Shown here piece after piece: positions 1 through 7,550 of a stretch of 41,927 nt of DNA (positions are counted from its first letter, which is position 1; each line of letters starts with the position of its first letter). This DNA is from CAZACZ01 sp964483695 (GTDB taxonomy: Bacteria; Deinococcota; Deinococci; Deinococcales; Trueperaceae), in contig CAZACZ010000020.1 in NCBI GenBank assembly GCA_964483695.1, positions 1 to 41,927 on the forward strand, read 5' to 3'. The notes below the pieces were generated by a model that saw only the letters and a list, made by a program, of their open reading frames with translations, did not search any database and was not told the origin of the DNA. Position numbers and translations under genes: made by a program.

Positions 1-1914
1 TGCGAGGCCGACGTGGTGATCGTCGACGGGCTGCGCGAGATCGGCCCGCTCGAGCTTCGCCTCCTGCAAGGCCTGGCGCGCGGCACCGAGGTGCACCTGA
101 CGCTGCCGCAGCCGCCGCCGGGCTGCGCCCCGACGCACGAGCTCCTGCCGCGTCCGGCGAACCGGGTGGAGCGCCACCTCGCGCCCAACCCCGTGGCCGA
201 GGCGCGTTGGGTGCTGCGCAGCGTGAAACGCGACCTGGTGCACCACGGCCTCGATCCGCTGGACGTGGCGATCATCGTGCCATCCGAACGCGTGCGCGCG
301 ATCACGACCTTGGCCGAGGAGTACGGCGTGCCGGTGATGGACGAGACGCCCTCGGCGTTGGCCGACGAGCCGGCTGGGCGGACCCTGGTCGACCTGCTGG
401 AGGTGCCGGACCTGCCCACGCCGTCGCGGATCCTGGCGCTTCCGTCGATGGCGCCGCTCGCCAACCTGGCGCTGCAGCACGGCGTGGCCGGCGCCGACGC
501 GGTGGCGCTGCTGGCCGACCGCCTGGGCCTCCGCCCGGCGTGGCGGGCGTGGCTGCGACGGCTCGAGGTCGACGGCGAGCCGGTGGCGTGGGCACGCAGG
601 CTCGTGCGCGAGGTGCTTCCCGACTGCGTCGAGCGGGTCCCGGACCGGTTCGAGGAACTCGTCCTGCGCAAGGCGCAGGAGGCGGCGCGGCTGGGAACCG
701 GGCCCGGGTTCCGCGCCTGGTGGGCGGCCCTCCTGCGCGACGCACGTCAGCCACGGCGCGAACCCGGAGGCGTCGCCGTCCTCACGGCCACCCTGGCGTC
801 CGGCCGACGCTTCGCCAAGGCGTACGTCCTGGGCGCGGTCGAAGGGGCGTACGCCGCCGGGGAGCGGGAGGACTACTTCGTCCCCGAGGAGGACCGCCGT
901 CCGCTTCCCGACGTCTTCGCGTGTCTCGGACTGCCGCAGCGCTTCCAGGGCCGCGGCGAGGGACTGGCGCTCGAGCTCCTGCAGCGCGCCGACGTGGTGG
1001 TGGTGACGGCGCCGGAGGCCGACCAGGGCGGTCCGCTGGTGCCGGACGCGGGGTTGCTGGGCGTGCGGCCGTCTCCGCTCCCCGCGGTGCCGGCGGGGAG
1101 CCGGATGGAGCTGGACGAAGGGGACCCGTTCCGGCCGTCCGTCGACCCGGTCCCGCTCGGGGCCCCGACCGTCGAGTTCCTGCGCCACTACGACGCATGC
1201 TCCTTCCGCGCCTGGGGCGAGCGTGCGGTGCTGCGGCGGGCGCAGGCGACCGACGATGCCGACGACACCGAGCTCGACGACACCGGGCTCGACGACGCCG
1301 GGCTCGACGACGCCGGCGCGTTCCCCTGGCGCGCGGTGCTCCACGAGCTGCTGGCGCGAACCCGGCTGGACGCCGCGCGTCTCGCGGCCTTGGCCCGGCG
1401 CTTCCCGGCGGCGGCGGGGTGGCTGGAGCGCCACGCCGGCACCCTGACGGCCCTCACCTACGACGTTCGGCTCGGCGGGCGCGGCGACCATGCCGTGGCG
1501 CAGCTGCACGCCGCCAGGCGCACGCCGTTGGGTGGGGAGGCAGGCGGCGGATCGGCGCCCGCGAAGACGGTCGCCACCATCTACCGCTTCGTTGCGCCGG
1601 ACGCGGTGCACGACGCCCACGACGCGAGCGAGCTGCTGAACGCGCGCTGGACCGAGTTGTGGGCGGCGGGTGTGCTGCTGGAGCAACGCGGGTTCGGCGT
1701 GGCCCGCGTGGACCTGGTCGTGTGGCCCCTGCTCGGCGAGCCGATCCCGGCGTTCCAAGACGGCATCACCTGGCGCTGGAAGCGCATCGAACGGCGCCGC
1801 GCGGACGTGGAGCGCTTGCTTCCCGCGTTCCGGGCCGGGCACGTGCGCCCCAACCCGGGCTTCGCCTGCCGCAGTTGCGCGGTGTTCGACCTGTGCCGCG
1901 AGGGCCGGCGATGA
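1..1914 (+). CDS. AddB-like subunit of a helicase-nuclease, 5' end cut by window edge
   Basis: The frame is open from the first base, so the N-terminus lies outside the window; at least 637 codons are present. It is probably the partner of the AddA-type helicase just downstream, acting in double-strand break end processing. The C-terminus carries the AddB-type iron-sulfur 'staple' pattern: a lone Cys in the stretch HYDACSFRAWG (base about 1198) and a final CxxC-x5-C in FACRSCAVFDLC (bases about 1861-1896). The nuclease motif expected between these cysteines (GxxDR...DYK) is not recognisable: the matching stretch reads ATIYRF, so the nuclease site looks degenerate. No helicase motifs are visible. 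A 15-bp tandem repeat lies inside. The stop codon overlaps a small ATG frame (ATGA at 1911). The family call rests on the Cys pattern and on its neighbour; sequence identity to known AddB proteins is not obvious by eye. Confidence 0.7.
   Translation, partial: CEADVVIVDGLREIGPLELRLLQGLARGTEVHLTLPQPPPGCAPTHELLPRPANRVERHLAPNPVAEARWVLRSVKRDLVHHGLDPLDVAIIVPSERVRAITTLAEEYGVPVMDETPSALADEPAGRTLVDLLEVPDLPTPSRILALPSMAPLANLALQHGVAGADAVALLADRLGLRPAWRAWLRRLEVDGEPVAWARRLVREVLPDCVERVPDRFEELVLRKAQEAARLGTGPGFRAWWAALLRDARQPRREPGGVAVLTATLASGRRFAKAYVLGAVEGAYAAGEREDYFVPEEDRRPLPDVFACLGLPQRFQGRGEGLALELLQRADVVVVTAPEADQGGPLVPDAGLLGVRPSPLPAVPAGSRMELDEGDPFRPSVDPVPLGAPTVEFLRHYDACSFRAWGERAVLRRAQATDDADDTELDDTGLDDAGLDDAGAFPWRAVLHELLARTRLDAARLAALARRFPAAAGWLERHAGTLTALTYDVRLGGRGDHAVAQLHAARRTPLGGEAGGGSAPAKTVATIYRFVAPDAVHDAHDASELLNARWTELWAAGVLLEQRGFGVARVDLVVWPLLGEPIPAFQDGITWRWKRIERRRADVERLLPAFRAGHVRPNPGFACRSCAVFDLCREGRR
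1270..1314 (+). repeat. Three tandem 15-bp units in the addB-like gene
   Basis: Units at 1270-1284, 1285-1299 and 1300-1314 read G(A/G)GCTCGACGAC(A/G)CC; the last two are identical. They encode (E/G)LDD(T/A) repeats within an acidic stretch just after the first cluster cysteine. The length is a multiple of three, so copy-number changes would keep the frame. Confidence 0.9.
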
Positions 1915-1991
1915 CGTGGACCGGGCGAGGCGCCGCGCCGAGCCGCGTACGGACGGTGGCCGGGGGTTCGGCGGGCGGGTGCACCGCGTGA
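1911..1991 (+). CDS. Possible 26-aa coupling peptide between addB-like gene and addA
   Basis: A 26-codon frame fills the gap between the two subunit genes. Its ATG overlaps the addB-like stop as ATGA (1911-1914). Its own TGA overlaps the GTG of addA as GTGA (1988-1991). Such a frame could carry ribosomes from one gene to the next. The peptide (starts MTWTGRG, ends GGCTA) resembles nothing I know. In a GC-rich gap an 81-base open frame can arise by chance; the double overlap is the only argument for it. Confidence 0.3.
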   Translation: MTWTGRGAAPSRVRTVAGGSAGGCTA

Positions 1992-4777
1992 AGGTCCGCG
2001 TCGCATCGGCCGGAACGGGCAAGACCACCAGCTTGGTGCTGCGCTACCTGCAGCTGGTCGACGACGGCGTGCCGCTGCGGCGCGTCGCCGGGATCACCTT
2101 CACCCGCGCCGCGGCCGACGAGCTGCGCCAGCGGGTGGAGGCCGGCGTCGCCGAGGTGCGGGGCGAGGGAAGCTACCTAGGGGGGCTGTTCACCGCGACC
2201 GGCGACCGGGCGCGCTTCGCCACCGCCGCGCGCGAGCTCGACGGCGCCGTCCTGAGCACGATCCACGGCTTCATGATCGCCGGCTTGCGCCTCAACGCGC
2301 CGCTGCTCGGCCTCGACCCCGGCTTCGCCCTCACGGGAGAGTGGGAGGCCGCCGCCATGTTCGACGAGGACGTGCGGGGGGTGCTGCTGCTGGCTCGAGC
2401 CGGCTTGCCGCCGGCCGCGACCGAGGTGGCGCAGCTGGGCGACGACGCCGAGGACCTCGCCATGGCGCTCTTCGCCAAGCGCTCGCTGGCCGAGGAACTG
2501 CGCTTCGGCGACGATCCTCGCGAACGCGCCCTGGAACGCCTCTACCGCGAGGCGTCCGGGCGCTACCTGCAACGGCTCGGCGCCACCACCCTGGCCCCCG
2601 GAGAGGTGGAGCACCGTGCGCTGGCGATGCTGCGGGTGCCGCGGGCGCGGGAGCGCCTCGCTGCGCGGTTCCCGATCGTCCTGGTCGACGAGTACCAGGA
2701 CGTCAACCCGGTTCAGGGCCGCTTCTTCGAGCGGCTGGCGCAAGCGGGCGTGCAGCTCGAGCTGGTGGGAGACCCGAAGCAGTCGATCTACGGCTTCCGC
2801 AGCGCCGACGTGGCCGTGTTCCGGCGCGCGCTCGACGCGGCAGAAGCCACCGGCGACGTGCTCGCGCCGCTCACCGAGTCGCGTCGCCACGCCCGCTCGG
2901 TGGCGCGCTTCCTCAACCGGCTGACGCGAACGTTGGCGGCCCAGGGGCTCGGCTTCGATGCCCGGGAGGCGCCCGACGTGCGGCCCGCCGGTCCCCAGGC
3001 GCAGGTCGAGGGGGCGGTGGAGGTGCACGTCGTGGAGGGCCAGCCGTCGCTGGACGAGCTGCGCGAGCACGAGTGGTTCGTGCTGGTCCAGCGGCTGCGC
3101 CACCACCATGCGGCGGGCGTGGCGTACGACGACGTGGCGGTGATGGCGCGGAGTTCCGCGCGGCTCGCGGCGGTGGAAGCCGCACTGCGCGCCGCGGGCG
3201 TGCCATGCGTGATGCTGCAGGGCCGCGGCTACTACGAGCGAAGCGAGATCCGCGACGTCTACCACGCCTTGCGCGTGGGCGTCGATCCTGACGGCCCGAG
3301 CCTGGCGCCGTTCCTGCGCGGCCCGTTCGCCGGGTTGGCGCTCGCCGAGATCGCCGCGGTGGCGGCCGCGGGGGACCGGTTGGAAGCGCTGGCGCGCACG
3401 CATCCGGGGGTGCGTGCCAGGCTCGACACGCTCGGCCGCATCGCGCGTCTCCCCCCGGCCGAAGCGATCAAGCGCGTGCTGCGCGAGCCGCTGGTGGACG
3501 GCGAGCGGTTCCTCGAGCGCCTCGGCGCGCGCGCCCGCGAGAACGTCGACGCGCTGCTCTTCGAGGTCGTGGCGCAGGCTCCTGCCGACCTCGAGGTGCT
3601 GCTCGATCGCCTCGACCTGCTGGCTCGGCAGGCCGACGCCGGGGACGTGCCGCAGTCGGGCGCCGGTGTGCGGCTGCTGACCATCCACCGCGCCAAGGGG
3701 TTGGAGTTCCGGTTGGCTGCCCTGGTCGACGTCGGCGGTCGGCCTCCCGATCGCGTCGACACGCTCCTGGTCGATCCGCACGACGGCCAGGTGCACGTGG
3801 CGGCGTCGGCCGGGTACGGCGAGGCCGCCACGCGCGCACGCGAGCGCGCCGCACAGGAGTCGTACCGGCTGCTCTACGTCGCCGCCAGCCGGGCGCGCGA
3901 CGTGCTGGTGCTGACCGGTAGCGCGCGGGAGCGGGGCGCCTACGGTTGGCTGCAGACGCTCCTGGACATGGATTTGGGGGGCAGCGGCGCGGTCGACGGC
4001 GTGACGCTCTCCCGGCATGCCTACCGGCCGGCCTCGGCGACGGCTGCTCCCGCGCCCGAAGCGCTTCGCGAGCGCCTGGAAGCTGCCCCCTGGATCGATC
4101 GTCGCCTCGCGCCGCACCGATTGCCGCCCCTGTCGAGCCCGTCGCGCCTCGTGCAGGAAGAGCAGGCGCCGCTACCGCCGGGGCACCGCGCGCCACCGGA
4201 CGACGACGCGGGAGAGACGTCGGAGGCGGGCGACGCGCTGCCGGGGCGCGGCCGTGTGGTGGGGACGCTGGTGCACTACGCCATCGGGCAGGGGTGGTCG
4301 CCCGACGATCCCGCCCACCTGGCCAACCTGCGGACGCAGGAGGTGATGTTCCCGTACCGTCCCGACGAGCAGGAGCGCCTGCTGGAGGAGGTGCGCGAGT
4401 TGCTTGGGTCCTACCACGCGCTGCTCGGCGCCGCGCTCCCGGCGTTAGCGCGCCGGCACGTCGATCGCGCCGAGCTGCCGATCGCGGTGCGCGTCGGCGC
4501 CACCGTGTGGGAGGGCGTGATCGACCGCCTCTACCGCACCGACGACGGGTGGGTGGTGGACGACTACAAGACCGATCGCGACGTCCGCCCCGAGCGCTAC
4601 CTGGTGCAACTCGGCCTCTACCTGCACGCCGCGGAGGCCGCCCTGGGCACGCGACCGCGCGGGCGGCTGGTCTACCTGCGAAGCGGCACCGTGGTGGCGC
4701 CGGACGATGCCGAGGTGCGCGCCGCGTTGGCTTCGGCGGGGGTGGTGACGGCCGAGGCTCGCACCGCGCGCCGGTAG
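1988..4777 (+). CDS. addA: AddA-type UvrD-like helicase with C-terminal PD-(D/E)XK nuclease
   Basis: The 929-aa protein is an ATP-dependent helicase-nuclease of the AddA/RecB type, which unwinds and trims double-strand ends for recombination. All superfamily 1 motifs are present: Walker A ASAGTGKTT (residues 6-14), GITFTRAAADELR (Ia), Walker B DEYQD (234-238), GDPKQSIYGFRS (about 261-272), TIHRAKGLEF (about 565-574) and YRLLYVAASRARD (about 625-637). The C-terminal nuclease is intact: GVIDRLY, then DDYKT near 857-861, then a QLGLYLHA helix. I chose GTG 1988 because the protein then opens directly at Walker A, as AddA/UvrD proteins do, and because it forms GTGA with the upstream small frame. 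GTG 1916 would add 24 poorly conserved residues. The 3' end overlaps the convergent gene by 106 bases. Confidence 0.92.
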   Translation: MKVRVASAGTGKTTSLVLRYLQLVDDGVPLRRVAGITFTRAAADELRQRVEAGVAEVRGEGSYLGGLFTATGDRARFATAARELDGAVLSTIHGFMIAGLRLNAPLLGLDPGFALTGEWEAAAMFDEDVRGVLLLARAGLPPAATEVAQLGDDAEDLAMALFAKRSLAEELRFGDDPRERALERLYREASGRYLQRLGATTLAPGEVEHRALAMLRVPRARERLAARFPIVLVDEYQDVNPVQGRFFERLAQAGVQLELVGDPKQSIYGFRSADVAVFRRALDAAEATGDVLAPLTESRRHARSVARFLNRLTRTLAAQGLGFDAREAPDVRPAGPQAQVEGAVEVHVVEGQPSLDELREHEWFVLVQRLRHHHAAGVAYDDVAVMARSSARLAAVEAALRAAGVPCVMLQGRGYYERSEIRDVYHALRVGVDPDGPSLAPFLRGPFAGLALAEIAAVAAAGDRLEALARTHPGVRARLDTLGRIARLPPAEAIKRVLREPLVDGERFLERLGARARENVDALLFEVVAQAPADLEVLLDRLDLLARQADAGDVPQSGAGVRLLTIHRAKGLEFRLAALVDVGGRPPDRVDTLLVDPHDGQVHVAASAGYGEAATRARERAAQESYRLLYVAASRARDVLVLTGSARERGAYGWLQTLLDMDLGGSGAVDGVTLSRHAYRPASATAAPAPEALRERLEAAPWIDRRLAPHRLPPLSSPSRLVQEEQAPLPPGHRAPPDDDAGETSEAGDALPGRGRVVGTLVHYAIGQGWSPDDPAHLANLRTQEVMFPYRPDEQERLLEEVRELLGSYHALLGAALPALARRHVDRAELPIAVRVGATVWEGVIDRLYRTDDGWVVDDYKTDRDVRPERYLVQLGLYLHAAEAALGTRPRGRLVYLRSGTVVAPDDAEVRAALASAGVVTAEARTARR

Positions 4778-5433
4778 ACGTGGGCGTTGCCGCGCTTGCC
4801 GATGCGGGCGATGAGCTCGAGCGCCGTCAAGCAGTAGGTGGCCTGCTGCGCCAGACGCCGCGTCACGCCGGCTCGGGCGGCGACGTCGGCGGTGGTGAAG
4901 TCGTCGGGCAGGCCGGGTGGCACCAACGTGAGCAGGTCCTCCGGTTGGCGGTAGAGCAGGCGCTCCTTCACCGCCACCAAGCGCCGCTCCTCCACCACCC
5001 AACCGCGGCGGCGCCACGCCTTGCCGGGTCGGTGACGGCGGAGTTCCTCCTCTTCCGTGAGCAGCACCTCGAGCTCGAAATGCGGGTGCGCGAGGATGGT
5101 CGGCATCGCCACCAACTCGGCGAAGAGCTGATGCGGGGTGCCGCGCTTGGGGGAACGGCGACGGTCGATGCGGCCATCGTCGTGAAGCTTCACCAACCAG
5201 CGCCGGTCGGCGATGGGGAGCACCAGGCGCACGCGATGGTCGGGCAGCAGCGCGCCGAGCTTGGTGCGCATGGCGCCTAGGTTGCGCGTCTGGACCTCGA
5301 CCAGGACGTCGCCGGCCACCGCGTCGACGACGTACCCGCCGACGTCGACCTCGAAGCGGCTGCCAGGTGGGGCGGCGTGCCGCTTGAGAGCAGCGTGCAA
5401 GGGCGACTCGTTGAGCGAGCCGATTCCGGCCAC
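4672..5433 (-). CDS. Unknown protein: possible PD-(D/E)XK-like domain plus winged helix
   Basis: This 253-aa protein is not one I can name. Residues 9-60 read like a restriction-endonuclease-like fold: ESPLHAALK helix, FEVDVGGYVVDAV with D37, then LVEVQT with E46 and Q48. D-x8-E-x-Q is the variant seen in CoiA-like members of the superfamily; whether it is active cannot be seen. Residues about 178-222 (FTTADVAARAGVTRR...ALELIARIG...YRR) look like a helix-turn-helix or winged helix. The start is GTG, with TATCCT placed exactly six bases before it (5440-5445, minus strand), fitting a leaderless mRNA. Its last 106 bases are antisense to the 3' end of addA. It could be a DNA-binding regulator or a nuclease; both readings are inference. 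Confidence 0.8.
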   Translation of the reverse strand: MAGIGSLNESPLHAALKRHAAPPGSRFEVDVGGYVVDAVAGDVLVEVQTRNLGAMRTKLGALLPDHRVRLVLPIADRRWLVKLHDDGRIDRRRSPKRGTPHQLFAELVAMPTILAHPHFELEVLLTEEEELRRHRPGKAWRRRGWVVEERRLVAVKERLLYRQPEDLLTLVPPGLPDDFTTADVAARAGVTRRLAQQATYCLTALELIARIGKRGNAHVYRRAVRASAVTTPAEANAARTSASSGATTVPLRR

Positions 5434-5439
5434 CCGCTC

Positions 5440-5445
5440 AGGATA
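5440..5445 (-). promoter_or_regulatory. Leaderless-type -10 box TATCCT
   Basis: On the minus strand TATCCT is followed by six bases and then the GTG at 5433. TANNNT six to seven bases before the start is the usual layout of leaderless genes in Deinococcus. No ribosome binding site is visible in those six bases. Confidence 0.55.
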
Positions 5446-5516
5446 CCGGCCCGGATGGTCTAGGCGCGGGCCCAGCAGTCCGGACGACCCGTGCAGCGGC
5501 GCTCCATGATGCAGGC

Positions 5517-5777
5517 ATGGACGACGTGCCGCCCAAGGCGGTCATCGAAGGGCACACGGGGGTGCTGGTCGGCGCCGAAGGCGACGCCCTGGTGTGGCAG
5601 GTCGAGGTGCCGGCGTCCGAGTTGATGGCGTTCCTGGGCGCTTGCGTGGGCGGCCGCACGCTCGACGTCCGCACCGACGGTGGCGTCTACCGTGCGTTGG
5701 CTCGGCGGTGGTGGGTCACGCCGCGCGGCGAGCGGCTGGAGGTGCGGGTGGCGCTGGAGGAACGCGTGTCGGCGTGA
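5517..5777 (+). CDS. Small unknown protein, 86 aa
   Basis: The protein begins MDDVPPKAVIEGHTG and ends ALEERVSA. It is acidic to neutral, has no signal peptide or membrane segment, and alternates short strands (HTGVLVGAEGDALVWQVEV, TLDVRTDGGVYRALARRWWV), suggesting a small beta-rich domain. I do not recognise the family. It lies between the divergent unknown gene (5433) and the convergent beta-lactamase-like gene, which ends ten bases after it. No clear ribosome binding site precedes ATG 5517; an ATGATG pair lies just upstream. Third codon positions are strongly GC-rich, as in the neighbours, which supports coding. Confidence 0.55.
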   Translation: MDDVPPKAVIEGHTGVLVGAEGDALVWQVEVPASELMAFLGACVGGRTLDVRTDGGVYRALARRWWVTPRGERLEVRVALEERVSA

Positions 5778-5786
5778 CGGGGTGCG

Positions 5787-6707
5787 TCAGGAGGGGCCGG
5801 TCAGCTCGCGGTACAGGAGCGCGGCTGCGTCCCCGACCACGCGGGCGCCGAGGTTCTCGGGGTGGAACCGCTCGTCCGGGCACCCTCGCGTCATGACCGC
5901 CATCACCACCACCGGCGCTTCGGCAGCGCCCACGGGTTCGAACACGCCGGCGTCGTTGCGCACGCCGCGGATCGAGCCGCTCTTCGAGGCGATGCGCAGC
6001 GGCGACACGCCGAGCTCGGCGCTGTAGCCGTCGTAGTCGAGGGCGCGCCCCAGCTCGCCGAGCTGCTGGCGGCGGTAGATCGACTTGGCGACCTCCGTCT
6101 CCGCCGGCGGCAGCAGCTCGCCCCGCCACAGGCGTGCGAAGTAGTCGGCCAGGTCGGCCGGGGTGGTCATCGACGGAGAGGGCTTGGCGTTGCCGGTCAA
6201 GGCGCCCACCTGGAGCTTCCCGGCCGCGAAGGTGCCGCTCCACCGGTTCCGGTCGACGCAGGCGCGGATCCGCTCGATGCCCAGGAGGTCGATCAGGACG
6301 TTGGTGGCGGTGTTGTCGCTGACGGTGATCATCAAGGTGGCGAGGTCGAGGAGCGGATGACGCCTACCCGGCGTCAGCACCTTGATCACGCCCGATCCGG
6401 TGACCATGTCGGCCGCGTCGACGACGCGCTCGTCGTCCAACCGCAGGTGGCCGGCGGCCACCTCCTCGAGCAACGTCTGCAAGACGAAGACCTTGATGGT
6501 ACTGGCGGACGGGAAGGACTCGTGCGCGCGGAAGGCGATGCGGCGCGGCTGCACCCCAGACGATGGGCCGCTCCCGGTGGGGATGGTCAGCGCCACCACG
6601 CCGAGGCGGGCGTCGGGCGCCCTTCCGGTGGCCCGGGCGCCGCCCAAGCGCCGCTCGAGCTCTTCGAGCGCCACCGTCACGTTCGCGGGTGGGGAGTGCT
6701 CCGTCAT
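5787..6707 (-). CDS. Class A beta-lactamase-like serine hydrolase lacking the usual Glu
   Basis: The 306-aa protein has the serine beta-lactamase/PBP active-site set: SASTIK (nucleophile S69, K72), SDN at 130-132 in TVSDNTATN, and KSG at 242-244 in SKSGSIRG. In class A enzymes a Glu in the omega loop (ExxLN) activates the deacylating water. Here the stretch between SDN and the TTPADLADYF helix (about 146-181) holds no Glu, so it may acylate but turn over poorly, or hydrolyse another ester or amide. ATG 6707 is chosen because upstream in-frame sequence is non-conserved and runs into the cold-shock promoter. With this start there is no signal peptide, unlike secreted beta-lactamases. It resembles the 'class A beta-lactamase-related serine hydrolase' family often found in environmental genomes. 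Confidence 0.82.
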   Translation of the reverse strand: MTEHSPPANVTVALEELERRLGGARATGRAPDARLGVVALTIPTGSGPSSGVQPRRIAFRAHESFPSASTIKVFVLQTLLEEVAAGHLRLDDERVVDAADMVTGSGVIKVLTPGRRHPLLDLATLMITVSDNTATNVLIDLLGIERIRACVDRNRWSGTFAAGKLQVGALTGNAKPSPSMTTPADLADYFARLWRGELLPPAETEVAKSIYRRQQLGELGRALDYDGYSAELGVSPLRIASKSGSIRGVRNDAGVFEPVGAAEAPVVVMAVMTRGCPDERFHPENLGARVVGDAAALLYRELTGPS

Positions 6708-6795
6708 GGTGCCGGCCGCAACGCTACCACGGGCGCGTCGTCGGTCGTGGAGCGTCGGGTGCGCCCTTCGGAGGGCGGCACGAGCCGAGGGTGGC

Positions 6796-6824
6796 TTGTG
6801 GCGGGCTTGCCGCTGCCCTACACT
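6796..6824 (+). promoter_or_regulatory. Sigma70-type promoter of the cold-shock gene
   Basis: TTGTGG (6796-6801), a 17-base spacer and TACACT (6819-6824) make a good vegetative promoter. Transcription would start near 6831 and leave a 5' UTR of about 80 bases before ATG 6910. A long leader is typical for cold-shock mRNAs. Confidence 0.6.
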
Positions 6825-6909
6825 TCTCTCGTCCCGCGGATCGGCCCGAGCCGGCCGGAGGGGCGCGCGCCCGAACCTCCAGCGCGAGGCGGGCTGATAG
6901 GGATGGTTC

Positions 6910-7467
6910 ATGGCGACAGGAACGGTCAAGTGGTTCAGTAGCGAGAAGGGGTTCGGGTTCATCGCCCAGGAGGGCGGGGGTCCGGACGTCTTCGTTCACT
7001 TCTCGGCCATCCAAGCGGACGGCTACCGCAACCTCAACGAGGGGGACGTCGTGTCGTACGACGTCGAGCAGGGCGCCAAGGGGCCGCAGGCACGCAACGT
7101 GCAGGTCACCCGCGCCGCCCCACGCCCCGCCGGCGCCGAGCGCTTCGAGCAGGGCGCCCGCCCACGCCGCGAAGGCGGCTTCGGGCAGACGGGCGATCGT
7201 GGCGGGCGTCCCGACTCCGGGGACCGCACCGGCCGTCCCGACTCCGGCGACCGCACGGGCCGCCCCGACACCGGCGACCGCGGCCAGCGCGGCTTCCGGA
7301 ACGACCGGGGCCGTGGCGGCGCCGATCGAAGCGCCGGCCGCGACCAGGGCCGCGACCAGGGGCGCGACCAGGGGCGCGACCGCCGGGACCGCGACGAACG
7401 CGACCAGCGCAACGACCGCGGGGATCGCGGGGGCTCCGATCGCGGGGGTCGCCGGGAACGGTACTGA
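6910..7467 (+). CDS. Cold-shock domain protein with long Arg/Gly/Asp-rich tail
   Basis: Residues 1-66 form a standard cold-shock domain that binds single-stranded nucleic acid: MATGTVKWFSSEKGFGFI with RNP1 KGFGFI (about 13-18) and RNP2 DVFVHFSAI (26-34). A usual CspA protein ends here. This one continues for about 119 residues of low-complexity sequence rich in Arg, Gly and Asp, including three GRPDSGDRT-like units, three GRDQ units and RGG/RDR clusters. Such tails are expected to be disordered and RNA-binding, as in eukaryotic RGG or Y-box proteins; that role is inference. Start ATG 6910 is preceded by an AGGGA-type binding site. The tail keeps GC-rich third positions with no frameshift, so it is a real extension. 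A strong hairpin follows the gene. Confidence 0.93.
   Translation: MATGTVKWFSSEKGFGFIAQEGGGPDVFVHFSAIQADGYRNLNEGDVVSYDVEQGAKGPQARNVQVTRAAPRPAGAERFEQGARPRREGGFGQTGDRGGRPDSGDRTGRPDSGDRTGRPDTGDRGQRGFRNDRGRGGADRSAGRDQGRDQGRDQGRDRRDRDERDQRNDRGDRGGSDRGGRRERY
7204..7284 (+). repeat. Three tandem 27-bp units coding GRPDSGDRT
   Basis: Units at 7204-7230, 7231-7257 and 7258-7284 encode GRPDSGDRT, GRPDSGDRT and GRPDTGDRG. They differ mainly at third positions, which suggests that the amino-acid pattern, not only the DNA, is retained. Confidence 0.9.
7336..7383 (+). repeat. Tandem 12-bp units coding GRDQ
   Basis: Three units (7336-7347, 7348-7359, 7360-7371) of GG(C/G)CGCGACCAG encode GRDQ; a fourth unit has become GRDR. 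They form the most repetitive part of the tail of the cold-shock protein. Confidence 0.88.
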
Positions 7468-7484
7468 CGATCCAGCACGAACGA

Positions 7485-7518
7485 GCGCCCGCCCCAGGTA
7501 CGTCCCGGGGGCGGGCGC
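7485..7518. terminator. Hairpin between convergent cold-shock and DoxX genes
   Basis: Perfect 11-bp arms GCGCCCGCCCC (7485-7495) and its complement (7508-7518) enclose a 12-base loop. It lies 18 bases after the cold-shock stop and 32 bases from the DoxX-family stop, so it can serve both strands. There is no T tract, as is common in very GC-rich genomes. Confidence 0.7.
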
Positions 7519-7550
7519 GGATGTCTCAGGTTCGTGCGGTCCGGATCAGG

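Noticed and set aside
2177..4117. Long minus-strand frame opposite addA
   Set aside because: Antisense shadow; His/Arg/Gln-rich composition and no domain, while addA has every helicase motif.
6708..6962. N-terminal extension of the beta-lactamase-like protein
   Set aside because: It would read through the cold-shock promoter and start codon; composition is Arg/Pro-rich and no binding site precedes it.
7204..7383. CRISPR-like repeats
   Set aside because: The units are adjacent, in frame and coding, with no spacers.
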